Shown in pieces: positions 8,795-17,881 of a stretch of DNA of 64,000 nucleotides; positions within the stretch are counted from its first letter, which is position 1, and each line of letters begins with the position of its first letter. The stretch lies in assembly GCF_007752535.1 (NCBI RefSeq), contig NZ_CP036426.1, forward strand, positions 1,736,001 to 1,800,000, in the 5' to 3' direction. The notes under the pieces were generated by a model. That model had not been told where the DNA came from and searched no databases. It worked only from the letters and a program-made list of their open reading frames with translations. A program made the position numbers and the translations under genes. The stretch is from Tautonia plasticadhaerens. Its GTDB lineage: Bacteria > Planctomycetota > Planctomycetia > Isosphaerales > Isosphaeraceae.

Positions 8795-10069
8795 ATGCGT
8801 CGATTCATCGCCTCGTCCGCCGTCGCCGCGACCCTGCTCGCGGCCTTGCCCGATCCCTCGGTCGCCCAATCCGTCACCATCGAGGTCGAGGCCGGCGAGC
8901 ACGACCGGTCCGGGCTGCCCGTCCGGGCGATCCTGCCGCTGCCGGACGACTTCTCGCCGGGAGACCCGATCGTCCTGACTGCCGAGGGCGGGACGGAGAT
9001 CCTCGGGCAGCTCACCGCCCCCTCGCTGCTCGCCGACCGGACCCGGTTCGACGCCGCGTCGGGCCGGGTCGCCCTGGAGGTGAATTTCATCCCGGATCGG
9101 CTCGACGCGGGGGAGTCTGCCCGGTTCGAGGTCTCCCGGGGGGAAACGGGCTCCGGGTCCTCGACGTTCTCCTGGGAGGAGACGGACGAGGGGGACCGCC
9201 TTTCCTTCGGCTCGGACCCCCTGCTGCTCTACGTCCGCCCCGAACTGGACGAGTCGAGTCCTGAGACCCGTGAGCAGACCTACAAGCCCTTCCACCACCT
9301 GTTCGCCCCCGACGGCCGACGCCTCTCCAAGGGCCCTGGAGGACTCTACACCCACCACCGGGGCCTCTTCTTCGGCTACAACCGGGTCAGCTACGGCGAC
9401 GGCAAGCAGGCCGACGTCTGGCACGCCCGGGGGAAGGCGTTCCAGTCCCACGAGGAGACCCTGTCCCGGGAGGCGGGACCGGTGCTCGGACGCCACCTCG
9501 CCCGGATCGACTGGCATGGGCAGGAGGGGGAGGTGTTCGCCCGGGAGACCCGGGAGCTGACCGCCTACGCAACCGTCGGCGGCCGGCTCATCGAGTTCGC
9601 CTCACGGGTGGAGACGACCGGGGGGCCGGTGATGCTCGACGGCGACCCCCAGCACGCCGGCGTCCACTTCCGCGCCGACAATCACGTCGCCGACGAGACC
9701 AAGGGCCAGACCTACTACCTCCGCCCCGACGGCAAGGGCGCCCCCGGGGAGACTCGCAACTGGGAGCCAGATACCGGCCAGGGGCCGATCAATCTGCCCT
9801 GGAACGCCATGGGCATCGTGGTCGACGGCGAGCGCTATACCGTCTGCTACCTCGACCACCCCGAGAACCCCAAGGAGGCACGTTACAGCGAGCGCGACTA
9901 TGGCCGATTCGGCTCCTACTTCGAGTACGAGTTGACGGAAGACCAGCCCCTGGAGATCCGCTATCGACTCTGGATCCAGGACGCGGAGATGACCCTCGAA
10001 CAGGTCGCCGCCCTCGACGCCGACTTCGACGAACCGGCTTCGGTCCGGGTCCTCCAGGCCGGGGAGTGA
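8795..10069 (+). CDS. Secreted DUF6807 (PmoA-like) family protein
   Basis: 424 residues with a signal peptide (MRRFIASSAVAATLLAALP, predicted cleavage after about residue 25 near SVAQ). The body carries the family's signature around residues 185-215: THHRGLFFGYNRVSYGDGK followed by DVWHARG, and later GVHFRADNHV. The Pfam name mentions methane oxygenase PmoA, but these proteins are not methane monooxygenase subunits and their reaction is unknown. They commonly sit with Gfo/Idh/MocA oxidoreductases in planctomycetes, as here. Start chosen at 8795 because AAGGAG ends 9 nt upstream and the signal peptide begins there; the open frame extends back to 8681 without such features. Confidence 0.88.
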   Translation: MRRFIASSAVAATLLAALPDPSVAQSVTIEVEAGEHDRSGLPVRAILPLPDDFSPGDPIVLTAEGGTEILGQLTAPSLLADRTRFDAASGRVALEVNFIPDRLDAGESARFEVSRGETGSGSSTFSWEETDEGDRLSFGSDPLLLYVRPELDESSPETREQTYKPFHHLFAPDGRRLSKGPGGLYTHHRGLFFGYNRVSYGDGKQADVWHARGKAFQSHEETLSREAGPVLGRHLARIDWHGQEGEVFARETRELTAYATVGGRLIEFASRVETTGGPVMLDGDPQHAGVHFRADNHVADETKGQTYYLRPDGKGAPGETRNWEPDTGQGPINLPWNAMGIVVDGERYTVCYLDHPENPKEARYSERDYGRFGSYFEYELTEDQPLEIRYRLWIQDAEMTLEQVAALDADFDEPASVRVLQAGE

Positions 10070-10218
10070 TCCGGTCGCAGCCCGAAACCCGGTCGACCCG
10101 AACGGAGGCGGGGCCGTCCCATCCCGGGGTGATCCGGGGCGTCGTGCATCCCTCCTCGTGGGCCGGGTCCCCCTCGCGACGTGCCTGCCCGACGTTCTGC
10201 CGGCCCCCGTCCCGGTCC

Positions 10219-11532
10219 TCAGGAGCCGGGGGATGGGGCGGGGATGGGCTCGATGAAGATCCTGAGCGCTTTGGGGCGGCAGAGGTCCCGGATCGGGCCC
10301 ATCTGCTCTGCATCCTCGCCGGGGGGAGGGGGGGCATCCGGGGACGATTCGCCCCGGATCGAGGCACGGAAGGCACGGCCCTGGGCGTCCCGGAGGGAAG
10401 AGAGGAGTCCGAGGACCTGCCGGGATGCGGCGACGGTGGGGAATACGGGGATCGTGTTCAGGTCGATCCCCCGCGCGAGTTCCCCGGCGGAGAAGGAGCC
10501 GACCGGGCCAGGCTCCTCGCCCTCGAACGAGGCGAGCAGGCGATAGCGATCGCCTTCGAGGCCGGTCACGGCGAGCCGGTAGCGGTTCAGCAGGTCGCTG
10601 ACCGAGTCGACTCGGAGCGACTCAGGGTCCCAGGCCGGGTCGATCGGCATCGGGAGGGGGGAGTCCCAATCGAAGGACACGGCTCCGTCGCGGTTCGAGA
10701 CGTCTCGAACCGTCTCCGGCTGCGGCAGGCGGCCCGAGGCGTCGACGCGGATGTCCGCCACGACGGGGGGGGCGTCCCAAGCCTTCAGGAGCGTCTGGGC
10801 GATGAGCCAGTGCCCGGTCGTGTCGGGGTGGACGCCATCGGGGGAGAGGGACACGCTGGCCCGGTCGGCCCGGCGGAGTGAGAGGTGGGAATTGAAGGCG
10901 TCGTGGACGTCGGCGACGAGCAGGTCGTCGCCGCCGAGCGTCTCGATCCACTCCCCGAAACGGTCGAGGACCTCGTCATAGTCGGCGGACGGGTACCGAT
11001 AGCCGAAATACGAGGCGTCGGGGTCTCCGACCTGGCGGCGGTAGGGGTCATACGGGGGTGGGGTGAGCAGGTCGATCCGGGCGTCGGCCTCGGCGTCCGC
11101 ACGCTCGATGAGGCGGCGGATTCCGTCCTGATATCGGGCGAGGATCTCGGGATCGAAGGGATGGTAGATGCCGTCGTTCATCCCGTAGCAGGACACGACG
11201 CGGTCGGGGCGCCAGGCGGTCACGTCGCGGTCGAATCGGTCGTGGATGCAGGGCCGGGGGGACGGGTGGTCGGGCTCGCTGGTGCCGGCGACGGTCTCGC
11301 TGCTGAGTCCGTGGTTGATGACCGTGATGGTGCGGTCGGGGAACCTGGTCAGCAAGAACGCCTCGACGTACACGACATATCGGCCGGCCTGGGTGATGCT
11401 GTCGCCGATGAACACGACCCGATCGCCGTCCTGGGGGATCCCCGAGGCTTCTCGGGGGACCGGAGGGGGGACGGCGGACGGGCCGGTGCCGAGCAAGAGC
11501 AAGGGGACGAGGAGGGGAAGGATGGCGACCAC
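10219..11532 (-). CDS. Secreted SGNH/GDSL-type hydrolase
   Basis: Predicted esterase of the SGNH superfamily, likely deacetylating a polysaccharide or acting on another ester. 437 residues, starting at GTG 11532 with a GAGGAC ribosome site a few bases upstream. The signal peptide is about residues 1-22. Block I is VVFIGDSITQAGRY (nucleophile Ser, about residue 46), block III is GMNDGIYHPF, and the catalytic Asp/His pair is in DGVHPDTTGHWL. The hydrolase core ends near residue 245. A C-terminal extension of about 190 residues with little similarity to known domains makes it roughly twice the usual length. It is convergent with the DUF6807 gene and divergent from the large glycosyltransferase. 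Confidence 0.87.
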   Translation of the reverse strand: MVAILPLLVPLLLLGTGPSAVPPPVPREASGIPQDGDRVVFIGDSITQAGRYVVYVEAFLLTRFPDRTITVINHGLSSETVAGTSEPDHPSPRPCIHDRFDRDVTAWRPDRVVSCYGMNDGIYHPFDPEILARYQDGIRRLIERADAEADARIDLLTPPPYDPYRRQVGDPDASYFGYRYPSADYDEVLDRFGEWIETLGGDDLLVADVHDAFNSHLSLRRADRASVSLSPDGVHPDTTGHWLIAQTLLKAWDAPPVVADIRVDASGRLPQPETVRDVSNRDGAVSFDWDSPLPMPIDPAWDPESLRVDSVSDLLNRYRLAVTGLEGDRYRLLASFEGEEPGPVGSFSAGELARGIDLNTIPVFPTVAASRQVLGLLSSLRDAQGRAFRASIRGESSPDAPPPPGEDAEQMGPIRDLCRPKALRIFIEPIPAPSPGS

Positions 11533-11678
11533 GGTGGCGTCCTCGGGAGAGTCAAGGGCTCGGGTTCGGATTGACCGGCCCCATTATTCTCGGTATGCCA
11601 CCCCGGATCGACCTTGGGGTCCCCCCGGGCTCCCGTTCCGCTCCCGATCGACCCGCCCGACGAACGGAGTCGCCGGCC

Positions 11679-14600
11679 ATGCCCGATCGACCTGACCGCC
11701 GCCATCTCCCGGCCGTCCTCCCCGACCCCGACCAGCCGTCGGGGATCGCCCCCCCCCACTCACAGTTCGAGGCGATCCGGACCGGGACGGCCCGAATGCT
11801 CGAACTCGGGTTGGAGGAGCGGGATCGATGGATCCGGTCGCTGGAGGCGAGGGTCGCCGAGCGAGACCGGAGGGGCGATGCGCTCCGCGGCCAGGTGGTC
11901 GAGCGCGGCCTCTACGCGACGTGGCTCCAGTCCGAGATCGACGTGAGAGATCGCCGGGTCGGCGAGCTCCTCGAGCGGCTCGACGAGCATTCGGCCGAGG
12001 TCGCCCGGATCTCGGCCGAGTTGGAGGCGATGAGGTCGTCCCGGGCCTGGCGGGCGGCCTCGTTGCTCCAGGGCGCGGCCCGCGGTTGCCGGAGGCGACT
12101 CGAAGCGGCGATGAGCCGGGGAGTACAACGCCTCACGGGGAGGACGAGACGGATCGAGCCCGAACTTCTGATGAGTGACACGGCTCCGGCCACAGCCCCG
12201 ATACGAACCACGCCCGAACCCGTCCGAACTCCCGATTCCGCCCCGGACGGCCCCGGGAACTCGATGCGAGACCCGAACGCGATCCTGCGATTCATCCCGC
12301 CCCGAAGCGACCCGTACGACGAATGGCTCCGCAACAACGCCTGGGACGCCACCAGGGTCGCCGAGGCGGGGCGGTTGCTCGATCGGTTGGAGCGTCGGCC
12401 TCGGATCTCGGTGGTGGTCGCGACCCATGGGGTCGGGACCCGGGCGCTCCGGGAGACGCTCTCAAGCTTGAGGGAGCAGATCTACCCGGACCGGGAAGTC
12501 ATCCTGGTGGGGGGTACCGAGGCGACGGCGGCCTCGGTCGCCGACGGCCCGGTCATCGTCGGGGCCCCGGACGACGAGCCATTCAGGGCACTCCGGGAGG
12601 CGGTCGATCGGGCCTCGGGCGAATACGTCGTCGTTCTGGAGCAAGGGGCTCGACTGGCCCCGGACGCGCTCCTGGAATACGCCAGGGCGGCGGCGGAGCC
12701 CGACGAGCCCCCGGTCCTGATCTATTCCGACGAGGATCGGGTCGCCCGGGACGGCTCCCGATTCGGGCCGAGGTTCCGGCCGGGTTGGTCGCCGGAAGCG
12801 TTGCTCTCACACCAGGCGATCGGCCGAACCTTCGCGGTGCGGCGATCGGTGCTCGAGCAGGTGGGTGGGATCCGGGTCGAGCGTCGGGACGCGTGGGCGT
12901 ATGACCTCGCGCTGAGGCTGTCCGAGATCCCGGGGGGATTCGAGCGGGTCCCCCGGGTGCTCGTCCACGTCCCGGCCGAACGAGGCGAGTCCGACCCGAT
13001 CGAGCGGTGCACTGCGGCGACGATCGCCCGGATGGCCGAAGCACTCGTCGAGGCGATGGGGCGCCGGGGGATCGTGGCGGGCGTCTCGCAACCCGAATGG
13101 GCCTCCCGGGAGCGGTTCGCGGGCTTCGAGCTGGGTTTCCCCGAGGATGGGCCGAAGGTCGCCATCCTGATCCCGACCCGGGATCGCGTCGAGCTGCTCC
13201 GGCGCTGCGTCGATTCGGTCCTCGAACGGACCGCATACGGCAATTTCGAGATCGTCATCATCGATAACGGGAGCGAGCGACCGGAGACCCTCGGCTACCT
13301 GGCGGGGCTAGGAGCCCCGTGTCGCGTCGTCCGGAGCGAGAATGACGGTTCTGGCTTCAATTATGCCCGGCTCCACAATGAGGTCGTCCGCTCGCTCGAC
13401 GTGGGGTCCGAGTTCGTCGTCTTCCTGAACAACGACACGGAGGTCCGACGGCCGGAGTGGCTGGGGCAGCTCGTCGGGTATGGGTCGATGCCCGGCGTCG
13501 GCGCGGTGGGGGCGAGGCTCCTCTACGCCGACGGCCGGGTGCAGCATGCCGGGATCCTGACGGGCCTCTACGACGGCAACCCCGGCCACGCCGCTCGGCT
13601 CGCCCCCTGGTGGGACGGGGGCGATCAGCGCCTGGGCCGCCTGTCGAGGAACCTCGGCGCCGTGACAGCGGCCTGCATGCTCGTCCGGCGGTCGACCTTC
13701 CTCGGACTGGGGGGGTTCGACCAGGAACGGTTCGCGGTCGGGTACAACGACGTCGATTTCTGCCTGAGGCTGGGGAGGGATGGCCTGCGGTGCGTCTTCG
13801 CCCCCCGGGCCGAGCTGCTGCACTTCGAGGGGGCGTCTCGGGGGTTCGAGGAGGACCGTCGGGAGGCGGTGGCCTACAGGGCCACCTGGGGGGATCACGT
13901 CGACCCCTTCCATCACCCCGCGCTCTCGAAGCGGGACGAGCGGCTTGGGGTCTGCACCCGACGACTCGACATCCCCGATTCGCGTCGAGATCGGCCGATC
14001 CGGGTGGCGTATGAGGTCGATCGGCTGGACGGGACCGGCAATGGGCGGTTCCTCCTGGAGCTGGCGACGGGGCTCCGGGATCGGGGCCTGGTGGTGCCCT
14101 CGGTCCGGGCGGGCAAGGACGGGCCGATCGGCGACCGGCTCCGGGACGCCGGGATCCGGGTCGAGGTCGACGGGGAGCGGGGAGGACGCCGGCCAATCGA
14201 CCACTCCCGGAGCCTGGCCGAGGGCGGGATGCTCGACGGGTTCGACCTGGTCCACGCGATCGGGCTCGACCGCTTCACCTCGATCCATGCGGCCCGACTT
14301 GCCGGGATCCCGGCGCTCTGGACCGTCCGCCAGTCAGGCGACTTCAGGGATGCCTTCGCGATGCTCGATGACGAGTCGGCCCGGGCGGCGATCGAAGCGT
14401 TCTCGGACGCGTATCGCGTCACGTTCCCGGCCTGGGGCGTGCGTCGGCCCTATCACCCGGTCGAGTCGAGGTGGAATTATGAGGTGGTGCGGGAGGAGGT
14501 CGCCGCGACCTCGGGGTTCCCAGATCGGTCTGCGGCCCGCGAGGCGCTGGGCATCGCACCGGGGGCCTGGGTCGTCGCCTGCGTCCACGACTCGGGGGAC

Positions 14601-15137
14601 GACGGGGCGAGGGACTTCCTCGACGCGGTGCTGCCGGTCCTGCGGTCGAACCGGGCGGCGATCGCCCTGATCTCGACGACCCCCGAGTCGATGCGGGACA
14701 TGGCGAGGGAGGAGGGAGTTCGTTCCCTAGGGGATCGCCTCCGATTCATCGCCGCCTCGCTCGACCCCATCGAGTGGCTGCCGTCGAGCGACCTGCTGGT
14801 CTGCCCCTCTCGTCGAGACCTGAGCCCCGGGGCGATGGCGACGGGGAGGGCCCTCGGCCTGCCGATAATCCTGGCCGCGGTGGCGGGGATCGACGAATTC
14901 TCCACCCCGGGCCGAGACGCCCTGGTCTACGAACCGGGGGACGCGGCGAGGCTCCGGTCGCGGATCGAGCAAGTCCTGGTCGACCCGGCGATGCTCCGAA
15001 GCCTCTCGGCCCCGGGGGGGCCGGTCGAGCCGGCCGGCCGGATGGTCCCCACCTACGATCGTTTGTATCGAGAGGCGATCGCCGTCGGCTCTGGGCGAGG
15101 CAAGCAAGGGTCGAGGACGATGACCGGGGCGGCGTGA
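11679..15137 (+). CDS. Three-module glycosyltransferase (GT2-GT2-GTB)
   Basis: 1152 residues, probably building a surface polysaccharide from nucleotide sugars in the cytoplasm. Modules: an N-terminal charged coiled-coil-like segment (about 30-120); a first GT2 domain from about 240 (PRISVVVATHG, with SDEDR as a DXD-type metal site near 349); a second GT2 domain from about 493 (PKVAILIPTRDRVELLRRCV, then IDNGS, with LNNDTEV near 584 and GVGAVGARLLY); and a C-terminal GT-B-like domain from about 773 (RVAYEVDRLDGTG to LVCPSRRDLSPGAMATGRAL). The start at 11679 is preferred because GGAG lies 9 nt upstream; the frame opens at a TTG at 11571. Donor and acceptor sugars cannot be inferred. Rhamnan-type transferases use similar GT2 tandems. 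Confidence 0.9.
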   Translation: MPDRPDRRHLPAVLPDPDQPSGIAPPHSQFEAIRTGTARMLELGLEERDRWIRSLEARVAERDRRGDALRGQVVERGLYATWLQSEIDVRDRRVGELLERLDEHSAEVARISAELEAMRSSRAWRAASLLQGAARGCRRRLEAAMSRGVQRLTGRTRRIEPELLMSDTAPATAPIRTTPEPVRTPDSAPDGPGNSMRDPNAILRFIPPRSDPYDEWLRNNAWDATRVAEAGRLLDRLERRPRISVVVATHGVGTRALRETLSSLREQIYPDREVILVGGTEATAASVADGPVIVGAPDDEPFRALREAVDRASGEYVVVLEQGARLAPDALLEYARAAAEPDEPPVLIYSDEDRVARDGSRFGPRFRPGWSPEALLSHQAIGRTFAVRRSVLEQVGGIRVERRDAWAYDLALRLSEIPGGFERVPRVLVHVPAERGESDPIERCTAATIARMAEALVEAMGRRGIVAGVSQPEWASRERFAGFELGFPEDGPKVAILIPTRDRVELLRRCVDSVLERTAYGNFEIVIIDNGSERPETLGYLAGLGAPCRVVRSENDGSGFNYARLHNEVVRSLDVGSEFVVFLNNDTEVRRPEWLGQLVGYGSMPGVGAVGARLLYADGRVQHAGILTGLYDGNPGHAARLAPWWDGGDQRLGRLSRNLGAVTAACMLVRRSTFLGLGGFDQERFAVGYNDVDFCLRLGRDGLRCVFAPRAELLHFEGASRGFEEDRREAVAYRATWGDHVDPFHHPALSKRDERLGVCTRRLDIPDSRRDRPIRVAYEVDRLDGTGNGRFLLELATGLRDRGLVVPSVRAGKDGPIGDRLRDAGIRVEVDGERGGRRPIDHSRSLAEGGMLDGFDLVHAIGLDRFTSIHAARLAGIPALWTVRQSGDFRDAFAMLDDESARAAIEAFSDAYRVTFPAWGVRRPYHPVESRWNYEVVREEVAATSGFPDRSAAREALGIAPGAWVVACVHDSGDDGARDFLDAVLPVLRSNRAAIALISTTPESMRDMAREEGVRSLGDRLRFIAASLDPIEWLPSSDLLVCPSRRDLSPGAMATGRALGLPIILAAVAGIDEFSTPGRDALVYEPGDAARLRSRIEQVLVDPAMLRSLSAPGGPVEPAGRMVPTYDRLYREAIAVGSGRGKQGSRTMTGAA

Positions 15138-15192
15138 GTGACGTGCTCGACGTCGGTCGGGCCTCGGACGTCGGCCCCTCGTGGATGATGGC

Positions 15193-16110
15193 TCAGGCCG
15201 TGCGAAGGGCGACGGAATCCTTGACGCCGAGATTCTCGAAGACCCGACGGGTCGCGTCGCTCTTGTTCAAGGTGTAGAAATGGATACCCCGCACGTGGTT
15301 GTCGAGCAGGTCGCGGCACTGTTCGGTGGCCCAGTGGATGCCGACCTTGGCGACCTGCTCTGCGGTGAAGTCCGGGGCGCAGCGATCGATGGCCTTGATG
15401 AGCCGGGCCGGGAACCGGGCTCCCAGGGCGAGGTCCGCCATGCGGACCATCCCCGTCTTCGAGGTGACGGGCATGATCCCGGCGATGATCGGCACGGCGA
15501 TCCCGGCCAGCTCGCAACGCTCCCGGAAGTCGTAGAAATCCCGATTATCGAAGAAGAGCTGGGTGCAAATGTATTGTGCCCCGGCGTCGACCTTCGCCTT
15601 CAGGTGGTCCAGCTCGTTGAGGCGGTTGGGGGTGTTCGGGTGACCCTCGGGGAAGCCTGCCACGCCGATGCCGAAGCCCCGAGCGTGGGGGGACCTGGGG
15701 TGCGAGGCGATGAAGCGGACCAACTCCTCGGCGTACTGGAAGGCGTCGTTCGCACGGTCGTAGCCGTCGAGGTCCCGGGGCGGGTCTCCCCGGAGGGCGA
15801 GGATGTTCTCGACCCCAGACGCGGCATAGCGGTCGAGGATCGCCGAGAGTTCCTCCCGGGTGTGGCAGACCGAGGTCAGGTGCGAGACGGCGGTCAGGTT
15901 CGTCTCGCCCTGGATCCGGAGGATCAGCTCGTGGGTGCGGTCCCGGGTGGTGCCCCCCGCGCCGTAGGTGACGGAGACGAACGAGGGTTGCAGCTCCTGG
16001 AGCTGGCTGATCGTCATGAACAGGTCTTCGGAGGCCTGCGCGGTCTTGGGGGGGAAGAACTCGAAGCTGAAGGTCGTGCGGTCGCGGTCGAGGATGTCGA
16101 GGATATGCAT
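15193..16110 (-). CDS. metF: Methylenetetrahydrofolate reductase
   Basis: FAD-dependent reduction of 5,10-methylene-THF to 5-methyl-THF, which supplies methionine synthase. 305 residues, the usual length of the bacterial catalytic barrel without a regulatory domain. FSFEFFPPKT near residue 12 holds the catalytic Glu, and VTYGAGGTT, LTSVCHT, ILALRGDPP (flavin-contacting Asp) and QLFFDN follow in the standard order. The start at 16110 places the FEFFPP motif where it belongs; the frame extends to 16155 without support. It is convergent with the glycosyltransferase (55 nt) and divergent from the PaaK-like gene. The leader contains an 18-nt palindrome. Confidence 0.96.
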   Translation of the reverse strand: MHILDILDRDRTTFSFEFFPPKTAQASEDLFMTISQLQELQPSFVSVTYGAGGTTRDRTHELILRIQGETNLTAVSHLTSVCHTREELSAILDRYAASGVENILALRGDPPRDLDGYDRANDAFQYAEELVRFIASHPRSPHARGFGIGVAGFPEGHPNTPNRLNELDHLKAKVDAGAQYICTQLFFDNRDFYDFRERCELAGIAVPIIAGIMPVTSKTGMVRMADLALGARFPARLIKAIDRCAPDFTAEQVAKVGIHWATEQCRDLLDNHVRGIHFYTLNKSDATRRVFENLGVKDSVALRTA

Positions 16111-16130
16111 GGCGATCGGTTCAAGTTGAG

Positions 16131-16148
16131 CCCGGGGACGTCCCCGGG
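16131..16148 (-). promoter_or_regulatory. Palindrome in the metF leader
   Basis: CCCGGGGACGTCCCCGGG is a perfect 18-nt palindrome 20 nt upstream of the metF ATG. It could form a leader hairpin or be a dimeric regulator site. It does not match the MetJ box (AGACGTCT), and no SAH or SAM riboswitch fold was recognised around it. Confidence 0.35.
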
Positions 16149-16390
16149 GCATCATCCCCGAGGCGGTAATCGCGCCAGGTTACCCCGTCCGGGACGCACG
16201 GCCAAGGGCGCTTGACCCGGAAGGCGTGGGGAGTCGGGAGGGGCCGGCGGGCCGGGCGGCGTCGAGTTTCCGCCCGGTCCTGCCGATCTCAGATCTATCC
16301 CGCGGCATCCGGACTCCATCGGTCGCAACGGGTTGGGACGGGGGCCGGGGGCGAGACGGCCCGGAGACCGGGCATTTCCTGAGGAAGACG

Positions 16391-17881
16391 ATGATTCGAT
16401 TCACCGTCCGATCGCTGTTGCTCAGTCGAGTCTCTCGGATGGACCGGGGTCGGGTGCTCGACATCCAGCGGCGGAGGCTTCGTTCGATCGTCTCCCATGC
16501 GAGGATGCACTCGGCTTTCTACCGGGAGAAGTACCGGGGGATCGACCCCGACCGCCTCGACCTGGCGGACCTGGAACCGACCACCAAGTCGGAGCTGATG
16601 GCCGACTTCGACCGGGTCGTCACCGACCCGGCGATCCGCCGGGCCGACCTGGAGCGATTCCTCGACGACCCGGGCAACGAGGGGAGGCGGTTCCTCGGCA
16701 AGTATGTCGCCAGTCACACCTCGGGGAGCCAGGGGCAGCCAATGCTGATCGTCCAGCCCCGCAGCCTGACCGAGCTGATGTTCGGGTTCCAGATGACCCG
16801 GGGGAACGCGAGGAAGCCCACGCCGACGGAGGCCGCCCGACGGCTCCTCTCGCCCGCGAGGTTGGCCATCGTGACCCTGAAACGGGGCTTCTACCCGTCC
16901 GCCACGGTCTTCCAGTCGATCCCCGCGGCCGCCCGACCTTTCCTGAAGGTGCTCTGGCTCTCCCAGACGGACCCCGACGTCGTCTCTCGCCTGAACGACT
17001 TCCGGCCCACCGTGCTGACTGGGTACGCCGGGGTGCTCGAGGAACTGGCCCTCCACGCCGAGGCCGGCCGGCTCAAGCTCTCACCGGGCCTGGAGCAGGT
17101 GGTCAACAACAGCGAGGTGCTCACCGACCGGGCCCGGCTCCGCATCGAGTCGGCGTTCGGCCGACACGTCATGAATAACTACGCCACCGGCGAGTGTACC
17201 TTCCTCAGCAATGGATGCCCGACCGACGCCGGCGCCCACGTCAACGCCGACTGGGCCATCCTGGAGGTCGTCGACGCCCAGAACCGGCCCGTCCCGGACG
17301 GCACTCCCGGCTCGAAGGTCCTCATCACGAACCTGGCCAACACGACCCTGCCGTTCATCAGGTACGAGGTCGGCGACATCGTGACGATGGCCGCCACTCC
17401 CTGCCGGTGCGGGAGCAAGTTCCCCCGCGTCGAGCGGATCGACGGCCGGACGGCGGATACCTTCTGGATCGAGGAGGGCGGGCGGTATCGCCAGCTCATC
17501 TCCAGCGTCTTCAAGAACGCCTTCGACTACGCCCGAGAGGTCCGGGAGTGGCAGGCCGTCCAGGTCGATCGGAATCGGTTCGTCGTCCGGATCGAGCTGT
17601 TGCAGGAGGCCTCGCTCGACGGGCCCCACCTGTGGCGGGCGCTGGACCGGCAACTGGAGATGTACCGCTATCGGGGGGTCGTCTCGGTCTCGATCGAGGT
17701 CGTCGATCGTCTCGGGCCGGACCCGACGACCGGCAAGTTCAGGAGGATCGTCAGCCTGGTGGGACCCCCGAAGGACCTGGAGCATCGACTCCGGGTCGAC
17801 CCGCCGCATCGCGCGGCGGGATCGGGCCCCGCGACGATCACCAGCCGAGCAGCTCGCCGAGTTTCGAACCAAGGACCGTGA
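16391..17881 (+). CDS. PaaK/CapK-like adenylate-forming ligase
   Basis: 496-residue member of the ANL superfamily related to phenylacetate-CoA ligase and to CapK-type proteins found with polysaccharide genes. Visible motifs are the phosphate-binding loop SHTSGSQGQPM (about residue 113), the NNYATGECTF adenine-site motif, FIRYEVGDIV with the ATP-contacting Asp, a Cys pair in CRCGSKF, and a C-terminal TGKFRRIV with the likely catalytic Lys. It probably activates a carboxylate as an acyl-adenylate. Whether CoA, a sugar or another acceptor follows is unknown; proximity to the large glycosyltransferase makes polysaccharide modification plausible. Start at 16391 with GAGG 6 nt upstream. Its 3' end overlaps the opposite-strand DgkA-like gene by 44 nt. 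Confidence 0.85.
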   Translation: MIRFTVRSLLLSRVSRMDRGRVLDIQRRRLRSIVSHARMHSAFYREKYRGIDPDRLDLADLEPTTKSELMADFDRVVTDPAIRRADLERFLDDPGNEGRRFLGKYVASHTSGSQGQPMLIVQPRSLTELMFGFQMTRGNARKPTPTEAARRLLSPARLAIVTLKRGFYPSATVFQSIPAAARPFLKVLWLSQTDPDVVSRLNDFRPTVLTGYAGVLEELALHAEAGRLKLSPGLEQVVNNSEVLTDRARLRIESAFGRHVMNNYATGECTFLSNGCPTDAGAHVNADWAILEVVDAQNRPVPDGTPGSKVLITNLANTTLPFIRYEVGDIVTMAATPCRCGSKFPRVERIDGRTADTFWIEEGGRYRQLISSVFKNAFDYAREVREWQAVQVDRNRFVVRIELLQEASLDGPHLWRALDRQLEMYRYRGVVSVSIEVVDRLGPDPTTGKFRRIVSLVGPPKDLEHRLRVDPPHRAAGSGPATITSRAARRVSNQGP

